Shown here: piece by piece, positions 48,101-61,159 of the stretch | Position numbering within the stretch: position 1 is the first letter of the stretch | Layout: every line of letters starts with the position of its first letter | Assembly (NCBI RefSeq): GCF_015832195.1 | Contig: NC_052028.1 | Coordinates: 5,189,501 to 5,253,500, forward strand | DNA from: Motacilla alba alba | Lineage: Eukaryota > Chordata > Aves > Passeriformes > Motacillidae | Direction of reading: 5' to 3' | DNA length: 64,000 bases | Notes under the pieces: generated by a model | What the model was told of the DNA's origin: nothing | The model's input: the letters and a program-made list of their open reading frames with translations, nothing else | The model's database searches: none | Program-made: the position numbers and the translations under genes

Positions 48101-51100
48101 GTGTAGGAACCAGCCTAATCTCAGCTCCATGGAGGGGAAGCAAAGCAGAGTTGGAAATAAATGAAATTTCTAGCTGTGCAAGAGGTGGGCTGGCCCACTC
48201 ATGCTTATCATACAAATAAAATTTTGCTTGGACTAAAAGACAGACAGCAAAGAGAAAAGTAGAGAGAGATTAAAAAAAAAAAAAATCCATTAAGAGGAAT
48301 GTGCTGAGATCCTGGGCATGGAGCCAAACCCAAAGCATCCTGCAGCATGGAGCCCAGCTCACCTAGGAGCAGTGAGAAAGGGAATAATCTCCACAAATGC
48401 AGTGACTGGCAAAAGATCAAACTCCTCTGTGAGGAAACTCTGCCTTCAAGGTACAGAACAGGAATGGGGTAAGAAGCCAAAACTACAGGTCATCTGAAAT
48501 ATCATAGGAGCTCTTCCCTAGAATAATGACAGGATGATTTTCCATGCATCTCACAGGAGCTCAGCTTGCACTGAATGAGCTGTCATAGCCAAGCATCATT
48601 GTTTCAGTGCAGTTTCATGTCTAAAAACAGTGTTTGTACAACCTTTGTGGAAACTCTGAGCCTTCCCAAATGATGGAGGGAAAAGGACAGGTGAGACATC
48701 CAGCTGCTCTCTCCAGCCTGACTCAGGAGATGGATGTCTGCCTCCTGCTCCCCTGCTGAAGGGATCCTGGAGCTTGAGAGCAGAGAGGAACAACCCCTGG
48801 GTCAACAACAGCCTCTGCCTGCCCAGGAACCCACACGTGTCCTCACCTAATCCCACCTCCCAGCACGTAGCTGCTTCACCCCTCTGCACACTCAAGTTTA
48901 TACCAAAATCACTGGAAAACGTTGTTATAAGCATAAGGTACTAGAGAAAAGAGAGGCTAAACCCTGGATTTTAGTCTCAGTGAATGTTCTCATCTAACAG
49001 TCAAACCACCCAGCTTCACATGAGTGTCCCAACTATTTAATCTTCCTATGTGTGTCAATGTATGAGGTAGAAATAAATATTCTTTCCCAGACCACTGATT
49101 TGACTGTTGGAAAATCAGTTACAACTGATATGACATAAACCTGATTCATTAAACCTTTTTACCAATTTCAAGAATCCCTTTTCAAGTGATTTGAAAGTAA
49201 GTAAACATTTCTTTGGCAAAGTTTGTTTCCATAAGTCCAAAACACTTAAAAAAAAAAAAAAAAAGTGTTCAGAGACCTTAAGGAGAGTTTTCCAACTGTG
49301 AAGTCGAGTACTTTTGATTAAAATGGTATCTAGAGCAAAGTTAAATAATACTTCTGGGGTTAAATGCTGCAGTTACTAAGCTGAGCAACCAGGAAAAAAG
49401 CCAAGTTTGGCTGATTTCCCCAAATGCATCACTCTGACCATCTGTGAGAGAGGTAATGTTCTCTTAAGAGAAGAAACAATTATCGAAAAATAGGTTGTGA
49501 GATTGTCTTGATACTTATTTTGTTGTTGTTCAATTAACTCTTCATTTATAGTCTTCCCAAAGCACAAAAAACCCCCTGATGAACTTGAACACTGTTGGTT
49601 CTGTTAAAACATGGATTTTTCTCTGATGGGAGCATGCACACAGTGCACTAGGTGAAGCTCCTCTAACAGATTACGGTTACATGTTGTGCATCTTCTTACC
49701 CCACAGTGTTTTGTCAGCTTTGTAACCAGAGCCCTGGCTGCAAGCTTTTAACAAGCAGAGAATGCAGACCCTTCAATATCATCCATTCTGTGTGCATAGC
49801 CATGTGTGCCTGCAGCTGCCTCACTGGTGCAAACTGAAAAAGGAAATTCTCCTTCAGAAAAAACCCTCAAAACCTGAGGAGCTGCTGATTGTCCATCTGT
49901 AAACCTGGGCTTGCATCTCCTGAAAGCTGTTTCAGAAACCAGAAGCACACCTACTGATATTAAGCAAAGTGTCCATTGTGTTGTTATTATGGCATTTAGA
50001 AGGGCTGATTTCAGTTGCTCTTTGCATTATTTCTAGGGTCATAAATCACTGATCCTGAATGGCAGAGCCTTATTACTTCCCAACTGCTCTCATCTGCTGG
50101 GGAGCCCACAGGGACACGTCACACCCCTAAAGCAGCCCTAATTTGCAAGGATCACTGAATAGATTCCTCGTTGGCCTTGCTATTGAGCACAGAGCTGCAG
50201 AAATTCACCAGTGAGGCTCCATTCTTTCACAAGTCATTCAATCATTAACACAAAAAAGAAGTTAAAAGAATTTTGGGCAAATCATACAATCTTTCTGCTT
50301 CTCAGTTCAGATCTGAGCTTCCTGCTGCATGTGATCTCATTAATGCAGCATTTTCAGGGGCAAGCCAGAAATAATTTTCTAACATTTTTTTCAAGAAAAG
50401 TCCAAAACATGGTGGCTTTAAAAATTCTCAAAGCTGCACAAGCTTATCTGTCTCCACTCAGGCACACTTCTGTTGCCCTTTAGCACCACACACAATGTTA
50501 TGATTAGTTTATCTCTCCACACATACTACAGTATAGTTACTCTAAAATAACTTCAGAAAAAAGAGAAAATACTTATTCAAATGTATTTTTGCTATGATGC
50601 AGAATGCTACAAAGAGAGCAAGGACTGGAGAATTAAGCACATGAATCTAAGCATTATTTCTAATGCAGACAGCAGAAGATACAATTGCACGGCCTGAGGC
50701 TCAAATATTATTATCCTCTGAGATACAGACATTAAAAGTAATTGCCAGGAAAATTGTTCTTCATCAATTACTTAAAATACATTGGAGTTGAACACTCCTT
50801 GCTATTTCTTCTAGGGAAACTACAAAGGGAGAGATATTTGTAAAGGATCTTTGCTTTTTCCTGCTTTTGTTCAGGGTTTGGGGTTTTATTGGATACTTAT
50901 TGGTAAATTACAATTTGAACACTGATATTTTTTAAGATTATTTTCAAACACATTCTTCACTTTCCCTTTATCTGTATCTCCGTGTTGCACTAAAAATGAT
51001 CAGAAATAACCAACCTGATACATATTTTAGATGCAAAAATATCATTTAAATGATAGTCCTTAATTACAAAAAATTACTGTGTGTTTAAGTTGTGACATGC

Positions 51101-52289
51101 ATCATATCTGAATTCCACCAGGTGAATTCTGAGCCATGAATTCCAAAAATTTACATTATTGTGCATGGGAAGGCTTGTCAGCCATGATGTAGTCACTAAT
51201 CACTGAATTCATTGATAGAAGCCAGTTATAATGACTGCAGGGAAATGAGATTAACTTGTTGGATGGATACAAGAGTACTCTAAAAACTCTGGTTAAGTAT
51301 CTTCTTTATGATACATTCCCTGAATGAAATGGGAAGATATTTAATTCCCTTTACCCACTGCAATCTTTGCTTTTTATTACCAATTATTTACACATATCTC
51401 TAACTGCCAAAAAATCTGAGAAAATAATTTGGACATTAGAACCAATACAGAGTTTGGGAATAACAAATAACTTTCAGCTAGGGATAGGTCAATTAATTTG
51501 TTTTGAGGACAAAAAAACAACCTCCCACTGGAATTTGAAATTGTATCATGTAATGTCCTGGATTCAAAGTTTATATTAAGTCAGGAAAAAATAAAGAAAA
51601 AAAGGTTTTCACTCGTATTTAAAAAACTCACTTTCTTTCCTTTTTTGGGCACACTTGAACTGCAGTCTCTTGAGACACTTGCCTGACCCAAAGCCGAACA
51701 ACTGCCAAGACAGTGACACAGAACTGCGTGGATAAAAGGGATTGAACATAAAAAGACTGACTCAAAACAACCATGAAATGGAAGCATTTTTTGCTTTTAC
51801 TGTCATAAAATAACTCTTATTTCATAGAGCACCTCAAGAGATGGTGACAGGAAAGGGAAGCAGGGCAGCAGCTAACATGGATTTGTGCCCCACCTCCCCA
51901 GCAGTGAGGAGAAGAACAGGCAGTGGCAGTGCCCAACACAGCAGTTATAAGTTGAGGAGTTATAAATGCCAAGACTTCAGCAAAACCAAAGTGAAAGCAA
52001 TTTAGTGGAACTTCCAGGTTAAAAAAAACTCCTGGACCTTCCCTGGACCTCCCCGACCAGGTTCCTGTAGAATTAAAGTGCTGGGGTTTTTCCTGCCTTC
52101 CTTCCCTCCTCTGTTATTCAGGGTAGTCTGCAGATAAAAAATTACTATTCATTATACTTTTAATTTACCATTATATAAATTGTGAGGAAGCTGTTAGAGA
52201 AAGCTTCACTGTAACTTAAAATACGTTGTCCCAGAAAGCTTTGCTCACATGTACAGATTCCTTTATTATTTCCAGTTTGTGCTATTTCT
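45191..52289. other. Noncoding unique sequence
   Basis: The section has several A runs (about 46018-46032, 48272-48284 and 49249-49264). GC-richer patches at about 46200-46760 and 48600-48900 contain overlapping frames on both strands without recognisable products. No repeat family is identified. Confidence 0.5.
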
Positions 52290-52436
52290 GATTTTGCCTA
52301 CTGCATCTGAATTTCTTTCCTACTACAGTATTATGATATTCCATAGGAAATACCATACAGTAGGAAATTCTACTGTAGTAGGATTTTGCCTACTGCATCT
52401 AAATTTCTTTCGTACTACTAGAGTATGGTATTCCAC
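52290..52436 (+). repeat. Diverged direct duplication with nested palindromes
   Basis: A segment starting GATTTTGCCTACTGCATCT at 52290 recurs at 52382, a 92-base period, with about 48 of 54 positions matching through ATTCCA. Between and within the copies are inverted repeats. TCCTACTACAGTA (52318-52330) pairs perfectly with TACTGTAGTAGGA (52371-52383). GGAAATACCATAC (52346-52358) pairs with GTATGGTATTCC (52423-52434) apart from one base. CCTACTG and CAGTAGG occur several more times. The patch could be a decayed miniature inverted-repeat element or a slippage product of a palindromic sequence. No known family is recognised. Confidence 0.85.
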
Positions 52437-54756
52437 ACATTACACCCATAATGAGGCTATGTAGGACTGTATAAAGCTCTTTTGATGAGAACTGGTCTAT
52501 AAGCACCACAATAGATGACTTGATCTTCTCACAGTTTTTACCCATTTCTTTATTTGCATAGTTTTACACAGTAAATTTCAGCTGTTATCAATATGTTTAC
52601 TATGAACTTATAATAAAAGCCTGTTATAGCCTCCTTGAACACATTTTGTAATATTTTCTTCTTGTATTTATTCTGCAAATTCATAAGCTGCATGTTTCCC
52701 TCTGCAGTGGCATGAAGCTGGCATTTTTAACCAGAGTGGGATTAAATTTTCTGTGTGATCATAAAGCATGAAAGCTTTACCACACAAGACAGTCCCCTGT
52801 GACCTCAGCTACAGAAGTGGAATAACTTTAAGCATGCTCTTCCCAAGAATCCTCTCTGTGTTCCGCTCCAGGCCCCTTCTCTTTTAGTTTTATTAATAAT
52901 GGTAACTACTTTACACCTTGCTGGATCATTATTTGGTTCTCTGAATGTTGATGAAGTTGCAAAGGTAACAGAAAGAAATCAAAGCAACCCTAAAAATTCA
53001 GAATTTTATTTGAAGCACTGTAGGCATAACAAAAGCAGCTTTAAACTCAAATCACAGTGAAGAGAAGCTTCTTTAGAAAAAAGAGAAACATTAACCTTTT
53101 ATTATTCCTCACACCACTTAACTCATACAAAAAGTATGGAAAAAATCTAAATATTTCCTCATCTACATTTCTATCACTATTTCTCTGTACCTAACATTTC
53201 AGTTTTATTTAATGTTTTAAATCAGACACTAAGCCACTTTTCCATCTTCTGAATCCCAGACCTAGAATTTATGCCCCAACCTACCATCTCATTTCATTTA
53301 TTACAAACTAAACTAACTATGGTCCCGATGCTCTTGCAACACCCACTGTACTCCAGACATCCAGTTCTCTTGGAAATTTCCCATCTTCCCTAATTATTTT
53401 GCTGAGGGAAGGTAAAATTTTATTGCTTCTCAAACTCTAAAACAATAATCTTGGAGGATACAGCCCAGCATTAGAGAAAAAAAAAAAAGTGTAAGTGGCT
53501 GACATTTTTTGGCAAAAACCTGGAATTCTGCTTACTGTAAAGTAATATATAATTCTGGTTTGTAAGAGAAAAAAAATACAGCATCCTACCTGCATCTCTT
53601 TCAGCCTCACCAGCCTAAAAAGGTGCAGAATCTCAGCATGTGGTGCGGGCAAAAATATAAGACTACAAAACAGCAAAGTCCTGCCTTTTCCACAGCCACC
53701 CTCCTGCTCCACAATCATCTGTCTCCTACTCCCATAATTAAATTCTTAGACAAGAAACAGAAGTGGATGGGATTGCACACCACAATCTTGGTATGCTGCA
53801 CTTAACACTTGCTACTAAAACCACAGCTGAGCAGCACAAAGGGCATCAACTTCTTTTTTGGCAAAACACCACAAATATTTCGTTCTTACAAGTGGAGGGA
53901 AGGAAGGAGGGATGGGAAATGCTATTGAGTGTTTCTGTGGTTCTTCAACAATTAAAAACTTACCACAGTAACTTGCACATGTGGTAGTAATAATAGTCTA
54001 ATTATTAGACTATTAGACTATGTCCAATATTCTCAGCAGAGCAGATTTTGATCATATGCAAAGGTTAGGGGAAAATGTGTTATGTCCACGTGACTTCTTC
54101 CATGTAGAGTCCGTGATGATGAGCTGTGGTTTATGTGGATTCCTGGGTTATTTTTGCTCCATATTTTCTCCATGTGAGAAAGGGCTATTTGAAATTACTA
54201 TCTGCATGTATGTAGTTTATAAAAAATTTAGCTCTACAACAGAAAAAAAAAATTAAAAAGTAGAAAGAAATTTGGCCGCAATTAGGGGTCTATTGGTAAA
54301 ATTAGATTCATTGGGAAGGATCTCAAGCAATCTACCAATCAAGCTCAGTAACAGAAGTATTAGGGGTGCTAAGTAATTAAGCATGAGAGTGCAATATTTT
54401 TTTAATTGTTTGTGACATCCCAGGTGTGCCCTCTGTGTGCCTGTAGAACATTCCAGCAGTGTTCTGAGAGCAGCAGAGCCCCACTCATGCAGGCAGTTTC
54501 AGTGCCCAGCTGCCCCCTCCTGCAGTGGGACATGCAGTGCCCCACCAGAACCGAGTGGGCAGCACAGACCCAGCCACAAATGAGCACAGGAGAAGTTAAA
54601 GGAGGGAGAGCTATCAAAAGATAAACACATGATAATTATTTTATTGCCTCCATCCTGTCAGAACACATTTGGTTTTATATATCCATAAAGCAGGCTTCTG
54701 CCCTCAGAACAGCTCTGTTGTGAGAGATTAGTATCTGTCAACTAAATTTTAAAGTG
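52437..54756. other. Noncoding unique sequence
   Basis: The section contains a short hairpin, AGTCTAATTATTAGACT, at about 53995-54011, and a GC-richer patch at 54420-54600 with overlapping frames on both strands. No gene was found. Confidence 0.5.
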
Positions 54757-55265
54757 TGCTGTGGTTTAAGCTGGCAGGCAGACAGAGCACCACAGAGCCA
54801 TTCACTCCCTCCCCACAGTGAGGAGGGAGAGAGAACCAGAAAAAAGGCAAAACTTGTGGGTCAAGATAAAGACAGCGTAATAGGACAGAAGAAAAAGGGA
54901 AAATAGTAATAATGATAGAAGAAAACACAAACCAAATGATGCACAAGGGGATTGCTCACCACCCTCTGAGCATGCCCTGATCAGTGGGTCACCACCCCTG
55001 GCCAGCTCTCCCCAGTTTCCCTGCTCAGCAGGATACTGTGGAGGATGTCTGGAACATCCCTGGGGTGAGCTGTCAGCTGTCCCAGCTGTGTCCCCTCCCA
55101 GCTCCCTGCGCTGCTCCCTGGCAGGGCAGCAGGAGAAGAAGAAATCTCTGGCTCTGCCCAGCAGCAACTCCAACAACCCTGTGTTATCAATGATTCTCAC
55201 AGAAACCCACAACATTGCACTGGCTACCAGCAAGGAAATTAACCCTATCCAGGCTGAACAGAACA
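54757..55265 (-). mobile_element. Solo LTR of an avian ERVL-type endogenous retrovirus
   Basis: Read on the minus strand, the order of blocks follows the common avian ERVL-type LTR. It starts TGTTCTGTTCAGCCTGGATA, then GGGTTAATTTCCTTGCTGG, GTGAGAATCATTGATAACAC, GGGAGGGGACACAGC, GGGACAGCTGACAG, GGTGGTGAGCAATC, a TTATTACTATTTT-rich stretch, CTTGACCCACAAG, and the end TTAAACCACAGCA. The termini are TG...CA. No internal gag, pol or env sequence flanks it, so it is a solo LTR left by recombination between the two LTRs. A clear 5-bp target duplication was not found, which suggests age or slightly misplaced ends. It carries the window's longest open frame (minus 54802-55308, 168 codons), which is an accident of the LTR sequence and not a retained viral gene. 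Confidence 0.88.
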
Positions 55266-57611
55266 ATGAACAGCCAATAAACCTTGTTTTGAAGTAATTA
55301 CAGATCAATTACTATTATTTTTAAGCAACCAGATACAAAAAATGGTAAGCCCAAAGGCTTTAAGCAATTGTTTACCACAGTCAAAAGATCTCAGAGAAGC
55401 AAGTCCAACATCTCTGTAAGAACACGACAGGAGATAAGAACATGCATTCTGGATTACTTTTCCCCTTGTTTTAATTGTCACTTTAATGCAAATACTCCAC
55501 AAATCAACCAGTGTACTGAATTATCGGTGTGATAATATATTCAAATATTTGACATTTACATTAATTGGAGATAATGAAGAAAATATTTTTTGTTGTTCAT
55601 TGGATGAGACTAAATGGGCTGGAAATTCAAATGAATAAAACATCATTACAACATCCACTGTACACCTGTTCATGGCTCTATTAACAGCTTGATATTTTTA
55701 TTAGGTGCATGCACAGCAATACAAGGACAAATGACCGTTTTCACACTCACAGGATAGAAGTAAGCACCCAGAGCTCAGTGTGTGAGGTCACTTAAACCAC
55801 AGCCCTCTGACAAGTGCTTAACTCAATCCAAAATGCTTCCACTTAGTCTTGACTTCTAATTTTATAAATTATTTACAGTTTAGTAGGTGCAAAGCTAGTG
55901 GAAAATGCCTTTTCTGGCAGCTTGATTGACAGGATAATTATACTGTGGTTTTGTTTTTAGCACTGTTATGCAGAATCATAATGCTATAAAAAAATATGAA
56001 TGCTATGAGCTTTTAACTTTGACAAGGTCATGCTGAAGCCTACCAAAGAGATGTCATGAAAAGCCACTGCTGTCATTAGCCAGGTCCTGTAAGTACTGCT
56101 GCACCTCCCCAGTTGTATTTGTTCTCTTCTCCCTTCTCTTCTCCCCAGTTGCTTTGCTTCTCTTATTCTCTTCTCTAAATATTTTTTTGGGTATAAATTT
56201 TAAGATTGAACTGTTAAAACCAAAACAATCAGAAGAAAAAATACAGATATTTATTTTTTTCTCATTAGTATTATTTCTTTTGAGGAAGTGCCTAGAAACA
56301 CTAGCAACAGGTTACATTCCTATGTGTGAGGCTCTGTATTTCAGTCAGTTAATGCCTAGCAGGAATTTCTATAGACTTTCAGCTGCAAAACAGCACAATT
56401 TAATAGAAATGAGACAGCCCTACTGAATTTACCTTTTAAAATACATTTGCTGTATGGTTTATGAGGATTCCTGATTATTACAGACTTTAGTGAGAGAGAA
56501 GAATGAGTGCATTCGGATGAGTTAAATCACACTGCAGCCTTGTGTCCACGTCTTTATTCATCCCTGTTGCTCTTCAGCCCTGCCAGCTACAATCTTGATT
56601 AGCATTTAAACACTCAGAAGATTGGTTAAGATATTGAATAAGAAGTTTTAACAAATCTGGCAGAAATTAGTGTTACCTGAGGCCCAAACCACCTTGAACT
56701 GTGAAGCAATATGTATACCTAACACTCTGAGAGCCAACAAATCTTTTGAAAAAGAGGTTGAACTTACTCTTTAAGCTACAAACAAGTGACTAGATTGAAG
56801 TTGCGTGTCTATAAAGAGAGGATTCCAATAGTGGAATCAAGGTATTATAGAACATAAAGGGCAAGGTCTCAGAGCATGGTAAAGAAAAATGGCTGTAGGT
56901 ATTCGGTGACAATACACAATGCCTTTTCCTGCTTATTTGGCATTGCAACTTCTACTCATGCTGCAGTCCAGGAAAGAACAATGAAGTCCATACACTGCTG
57001 CCCTTTGTGCATGATTCTGGATCTGTGCCCACAAACATAACTGCAGTAACATCTGAGTAAAACCAAATACTTTGCACAGCAACTCACTGCTCTAATGAAC
57101 AACAAAAAGAGCAGGAACCTCACAAAGATACACCACCAAACTGTGCTGGAGCAACCAAGGTCACTCTTTATTTGTCCGTGGGCATTCGTGCTCAGATATT
57201 TCTCTTTGTTACAAAAGATTATAATTTCCTATCCTGACTGATGCTTTCACAGAAGCTTGGTATCTACTCTGAGGCTGTTAGTTTTCTTCTCTGTTTTTAT
57301 TCCTGCCTTTCCCTTGCTCCTTTACATATCTGCCCACATGCATTATAGATAAAACCATGCTCATAATAAAGCCTCTAAAAGAATATCATGTCAGGAGTGT
57401 CAGTGAAAAAGAAAAACAAATAGATTCTACTTTAAGATATCTTATTTCTCATTATGTCCAAACAGTTCTTCCTATCCGCTCCTTCTCATCAGCCTAAGCA
57501 CTATTTTATCTTTCAGAAACACTGCAGGCAAAGTACATGAAGGAATGAATACACAAGTGATACAGGTACAACTCAGTTATCAATTTGGGCTTTCCTCTTG
57601 TCCTGTTACAG
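55266..57611. other. Noncoding unique sequence
   Basis: The section contains a pyrimidine-rich stretch at about 56121-56178. Frames are short and unrecognised. Nothing else is assignable. Confidence 0.5.
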
Positions 57612-57684
57612 ACAAGGAGCTGTCTATAGCAGGCTCAAATGAACGATGGCTCACGGGTGCTTCTCTGAAACCATTTACTGTAAG
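57612..57684 (+). other. Exon-like segment, plus strand, 73 bp (candidate only)
   Basis: This segment has the best-looking splice pair noted in the window. The acceptor tract is GGGCTTTCCTCTTGTCCTGTTACAG-like, long and pyrimidine-rich, and the donor is AAG followed by GTAAGA. Only one of the three frames is open: two leading bases, 23 codons, two trailing bases. The peptide includes KELSIAGSNERWLTGASLKP. Two CpGs fall inside it. A short segment at 60499-60540, also with good acceptor and donor, is phase-compatible with it. The segment is too short to identify a family, and it could equally be a noncoding-RNA exon or a pseudo-exon. Confidence 0.3.
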
Positions 57685-59980
57685 GTAAGATGTTCTAAAA
57701 AGTGACCTCTCTATTATCAGGCACTCAGAAAAGCCCTATTTCTACCTGCTGTGACAGGAGATCCCATGTTTCAGTCTCAGACTGCAGTCTGTTAAAGGAA
57801 AATATGACAGATCACATGGAGGCTTCCAAAACTGCTCCATGACTGTTTGGCTTCATCTGCTTTGACAGAGAAGCCAACTGCAGTAGTGAACACAAAAGAA
57901 ATCTCAGACAGCAGATATACTGTGCCTATGCATAGTATTTTCAGGCAGAAAAATATTTCTGAAAATTGTTGTGATAAATTCAGAAGGAACAACAATGGGC
58001 AGAAATATTACTTCTCATATTGAAAGTAAACATGAAAGACAATGTGCCTAATACATGAAAATTAATGCTACTTGCCATAGCAAATAAATGATTGTAAATA
58101 TTTTGATAATAACCATGAAGAAGAAAAGTGCAGTCTTGAATAAAACCCCTGCTTAGCCCTTTGTCTTCAGTAGTTCTCAAGAGCAGATCGAAGTGAGGCA
58201 GTCACTTTTACTTGGAATAGAGTACACCTTCCTTCATTAGGAATACACAGTTTAGTGATTAATTTAGTGCAGATATGGAAGGATAAGCTTTCTCCCAACA
58301 TGGTGCATTGTTTAGATGTCTTTCCAGTAAATGCCAGAAGAATGCAAAACTGCAATGATTTTATTTCTGACCCCAAGTTTAACCTCAAAGAGAATTTGCA
58401 CAAGCTGTTCTTCCTTTATTGGTGCACCTACATTACACTACCAGTAGTACACCTATGAATTAAATCTGATTAAAAATAAAGGATGTTTTTGCTTTCTTGT
58501 GTAGGCTGATATTGTACAGAAATCGTGTGTGGCCTACAGGCTTTACAAAGGATGCATACAAGTCAGTTTAGGGGACTGTATTCTGTGTTCTACAGCAGAA
58601 GACACCATATCACTCAAACCAAGTTTATATATGCCCATAAGCTATGCCTCTGCTCCTGGTGGAATAAGCTATATCCCAAATGCTCTCCCTGGCTAAAACT
58701 AAGGAAGCATATAGGCACAACTTATATCATGGTAGCACCAATGCTGATAACTTGAATAACTGCAAATGCAATGATAAATTCAGGAGTTTGTAAATCAATA
58801 TATTGTCATTTACGTCTATGACCTTCCTACTCCTACCAACAGTGATGATTATAATGGAGTTTTTTCCCCAGTTGATTAGATCACCCCTTATCTGAAAACA
58901 TCAAGCTGCTTTGCCAAGGCACACTCAGACTAACATAAACCAGTCTGAAGCTGAAAAGACTTTCACCAAATGGCTTCAGCCTATGCAACAAAACTCCAGA
59001 TCCAATGCAAGATAAGCTTTCTATTAAGATGGAAATGTAGTACTCATGGACAGAGAAAATAGCTCCTGCCTATCATTGCTATAGTGACTGATGGATTCTA
59101 AAACTGTTTTATATATTATTTAAATTTGAAGGAATTGGGTGTAAATGTTCAGAATCATAAGTGTTGCTCTGGCTGTCCACATGTAGACCATGATTTGTTG
59201 ACACAGGCTTTAAGCAGAATGGGGATGCAGCAAAGATGAATGCAGAAAACTTAAAGTTATTTTTTTTCTTTCCTTCATTATTTCTCATATAATAAGCTTT
59301 CTTTTTTCCTCCATGCAAGATGTAGATCAATATAAGGGTACCAAAAAAAACCCCCAACTTTTAAATTTTTCACGTTTTCTACAGTAGAAAAACCCCTACC
59401 ATTTCCATCTGCCTGACTGTTGATGCAATACCTTAAATCTTGTTCAAACTGAGAAGCAGGCCTTATTTTCCTTCAGAATAAGTTGCTTTTAGCTGAGAGA
59501 AAATGAACCCTGTGTATCACAATAGAACTGAAGGTCAGGAGGTTATTCAGCTTGCTGTGGCAGGTTGATCTAAATCACAACTGCCTGCTCAGCACTGCTC
59601 ACACAACAGGAAGAAGTGGAAGGGAGGTTGCACAAAGCCAGTATCAGGTTACTTCTGTCTCAGTCTTTGAAATAATTTTCCTACCCCTACAGCTTTATTT
59701 CCTTTATGGTTTTAATGAACTGAACTGCCAAGGGAAGAAAAAAAATAAAGAATGCTAAGGAAGGGCTTAGGTGTCTGCCAGTAGGTGTATGGAGGACATC
59801 ACCTTATTCCAAATAATAGTCTAATTGAAAATGGCTTCCTGAGGCATTCTAATTTGCTAGCCAACACAACATCTTAGTGCACAATCAATTTAATCTGGTA
59901 AGCATCATTAGGGAGGACTGTGCTCTTCTCCTCACACAAAGCCACATGGTTCTGCTCTCCCTGGAGGTGGAAGGGCTCTT
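57685..59980. other. Noncoding unique sequence
   Basis: No repeat family and no convincing exon is seen. Frames on both strands are under 83 codons and unrecognised. Confidence 0.5.
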
Positions 59981-60540
59981 GTAGCCGCACAGCGAGGTAG
60001 GAAACGTATCCAGCCAAAAATCACAGCAGCAGCAAGCAGTTCTGTTTGGGCTGGATCAGTTCACAGACTTGGGTTGTCATGTGGCTGCGTGTGAATTCCT
60101 GTAGCACAAACACAGGGTGGGAACATATGGCCTGCAGTGGATGCTGCTGAACTGAGCTGATAATGGAATGGTGCAAGGCACTCTCCTGAGACAGGCACCG
60201 GTTGGAACCTGAGCATCCTTTCACTGGACTGGAGTGAAGGCATCGAGGCAAGGGCAACAGAATCGCTCTACAGTTAAGTCATTTTAACAAAATAAAACAT
60301 TCCCACCGGCTTCCCAAGTCGTCAAACAGGTAAGTATGACTACATTAAAACATAAATTGGAGTGGTGAAGATTGCTCTGATTTGAAAAGTGAAAGGTCCC
60401 ATGGGCAAGGCTGCACTGAAGGACCCCAGCATGTCCTAATGCTGCTCCTAAAGGCCACACCACCAATCACCCACCAGGTAGGACTGGTGTTTTTACAGCA
60501 CATTTGCTATCAATGGCTGCTCTGAAGTTTCACCTCTGAG
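59981..60540 (+). promoter_or_regulatory. CpG-enriched patch with strong plus-strand splice donors (possible transcript start region)
   Basis: About nine CpGs fall within 59981-60325, well above the surrounding density (for example GCCGCACAGCGAGG, AAACGTATC, ACCGGTTGG, CATCGAGG, CACCGGC, AGTCGTC). Three donor-like sequences follow: CAG then GTAAGT at 60330, CAG then GTAGGA near 60478, and GAG then GTAAGA at 60541. This would fit the first exon of a noncoding or 5'-untranslated transcript. No TATA box or open frame settles it, and the density is far below that of a true CpG island. Confidence 0.18.
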
Positions 60541-61159
60541 GTAAGATGGTATAATTTACATGTGGAGTAGCAGACAGATCCAGAGCCATCTATTTGCAGA
60601 ATTTTACAGAGCAATAGTAGAGCAATTTTTAATGAACTATGGCCTAAATTGAGAAAGGAGGAAAAAGGTCAATAAACAGAATGAAAATCTTCTAATTTGA
60701 TCCATTTGCTGACAACAAACACAGATTGGGCAAAGTACCAGACAACTCTAACAGAACTAGCAAGGTTAATGGAGCTGCTGCTGTAACATATTGTAGATCT
60801 CGTAGTGTCAGTGGCGATAGTGGTAATGTTGTAAACACAGTTTGTTTTCCATCTGGTGCGTGGTACATGCCCTTGATAAAAGGGTGCTGCATTATGCATT
60901 TCTGTTCTCCTAAATTTATTTACTCCAAAAAATGTATAATGATTTTAATAGCCATATACAAAGACAGAACTTCTGTTTTTTTAAAAAAAAATGGTTATAA
61001 AAAATTTCCCTAATGAGGTTAAGGACAACATTAAATCAAAAATATTGTTATAATAAGTAGGGGATTTCTTTCCTCCCTTCAAAAAAAACCTGTTCAAATA
61101 TTTCTCCAGTTGAATACCTTCAAAGTAGTTGATGTGGATCCTGCATAGGACTGGAATGG

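Noticed and set aside
54802..55308. 168-codon minus-strand open frame with hydrophobic segments, possible membrane protein
   Set aside because: It lies almost entirely inside the ERVL-like solo LTR, whose block order explains the sequence, and no family domain is visible.
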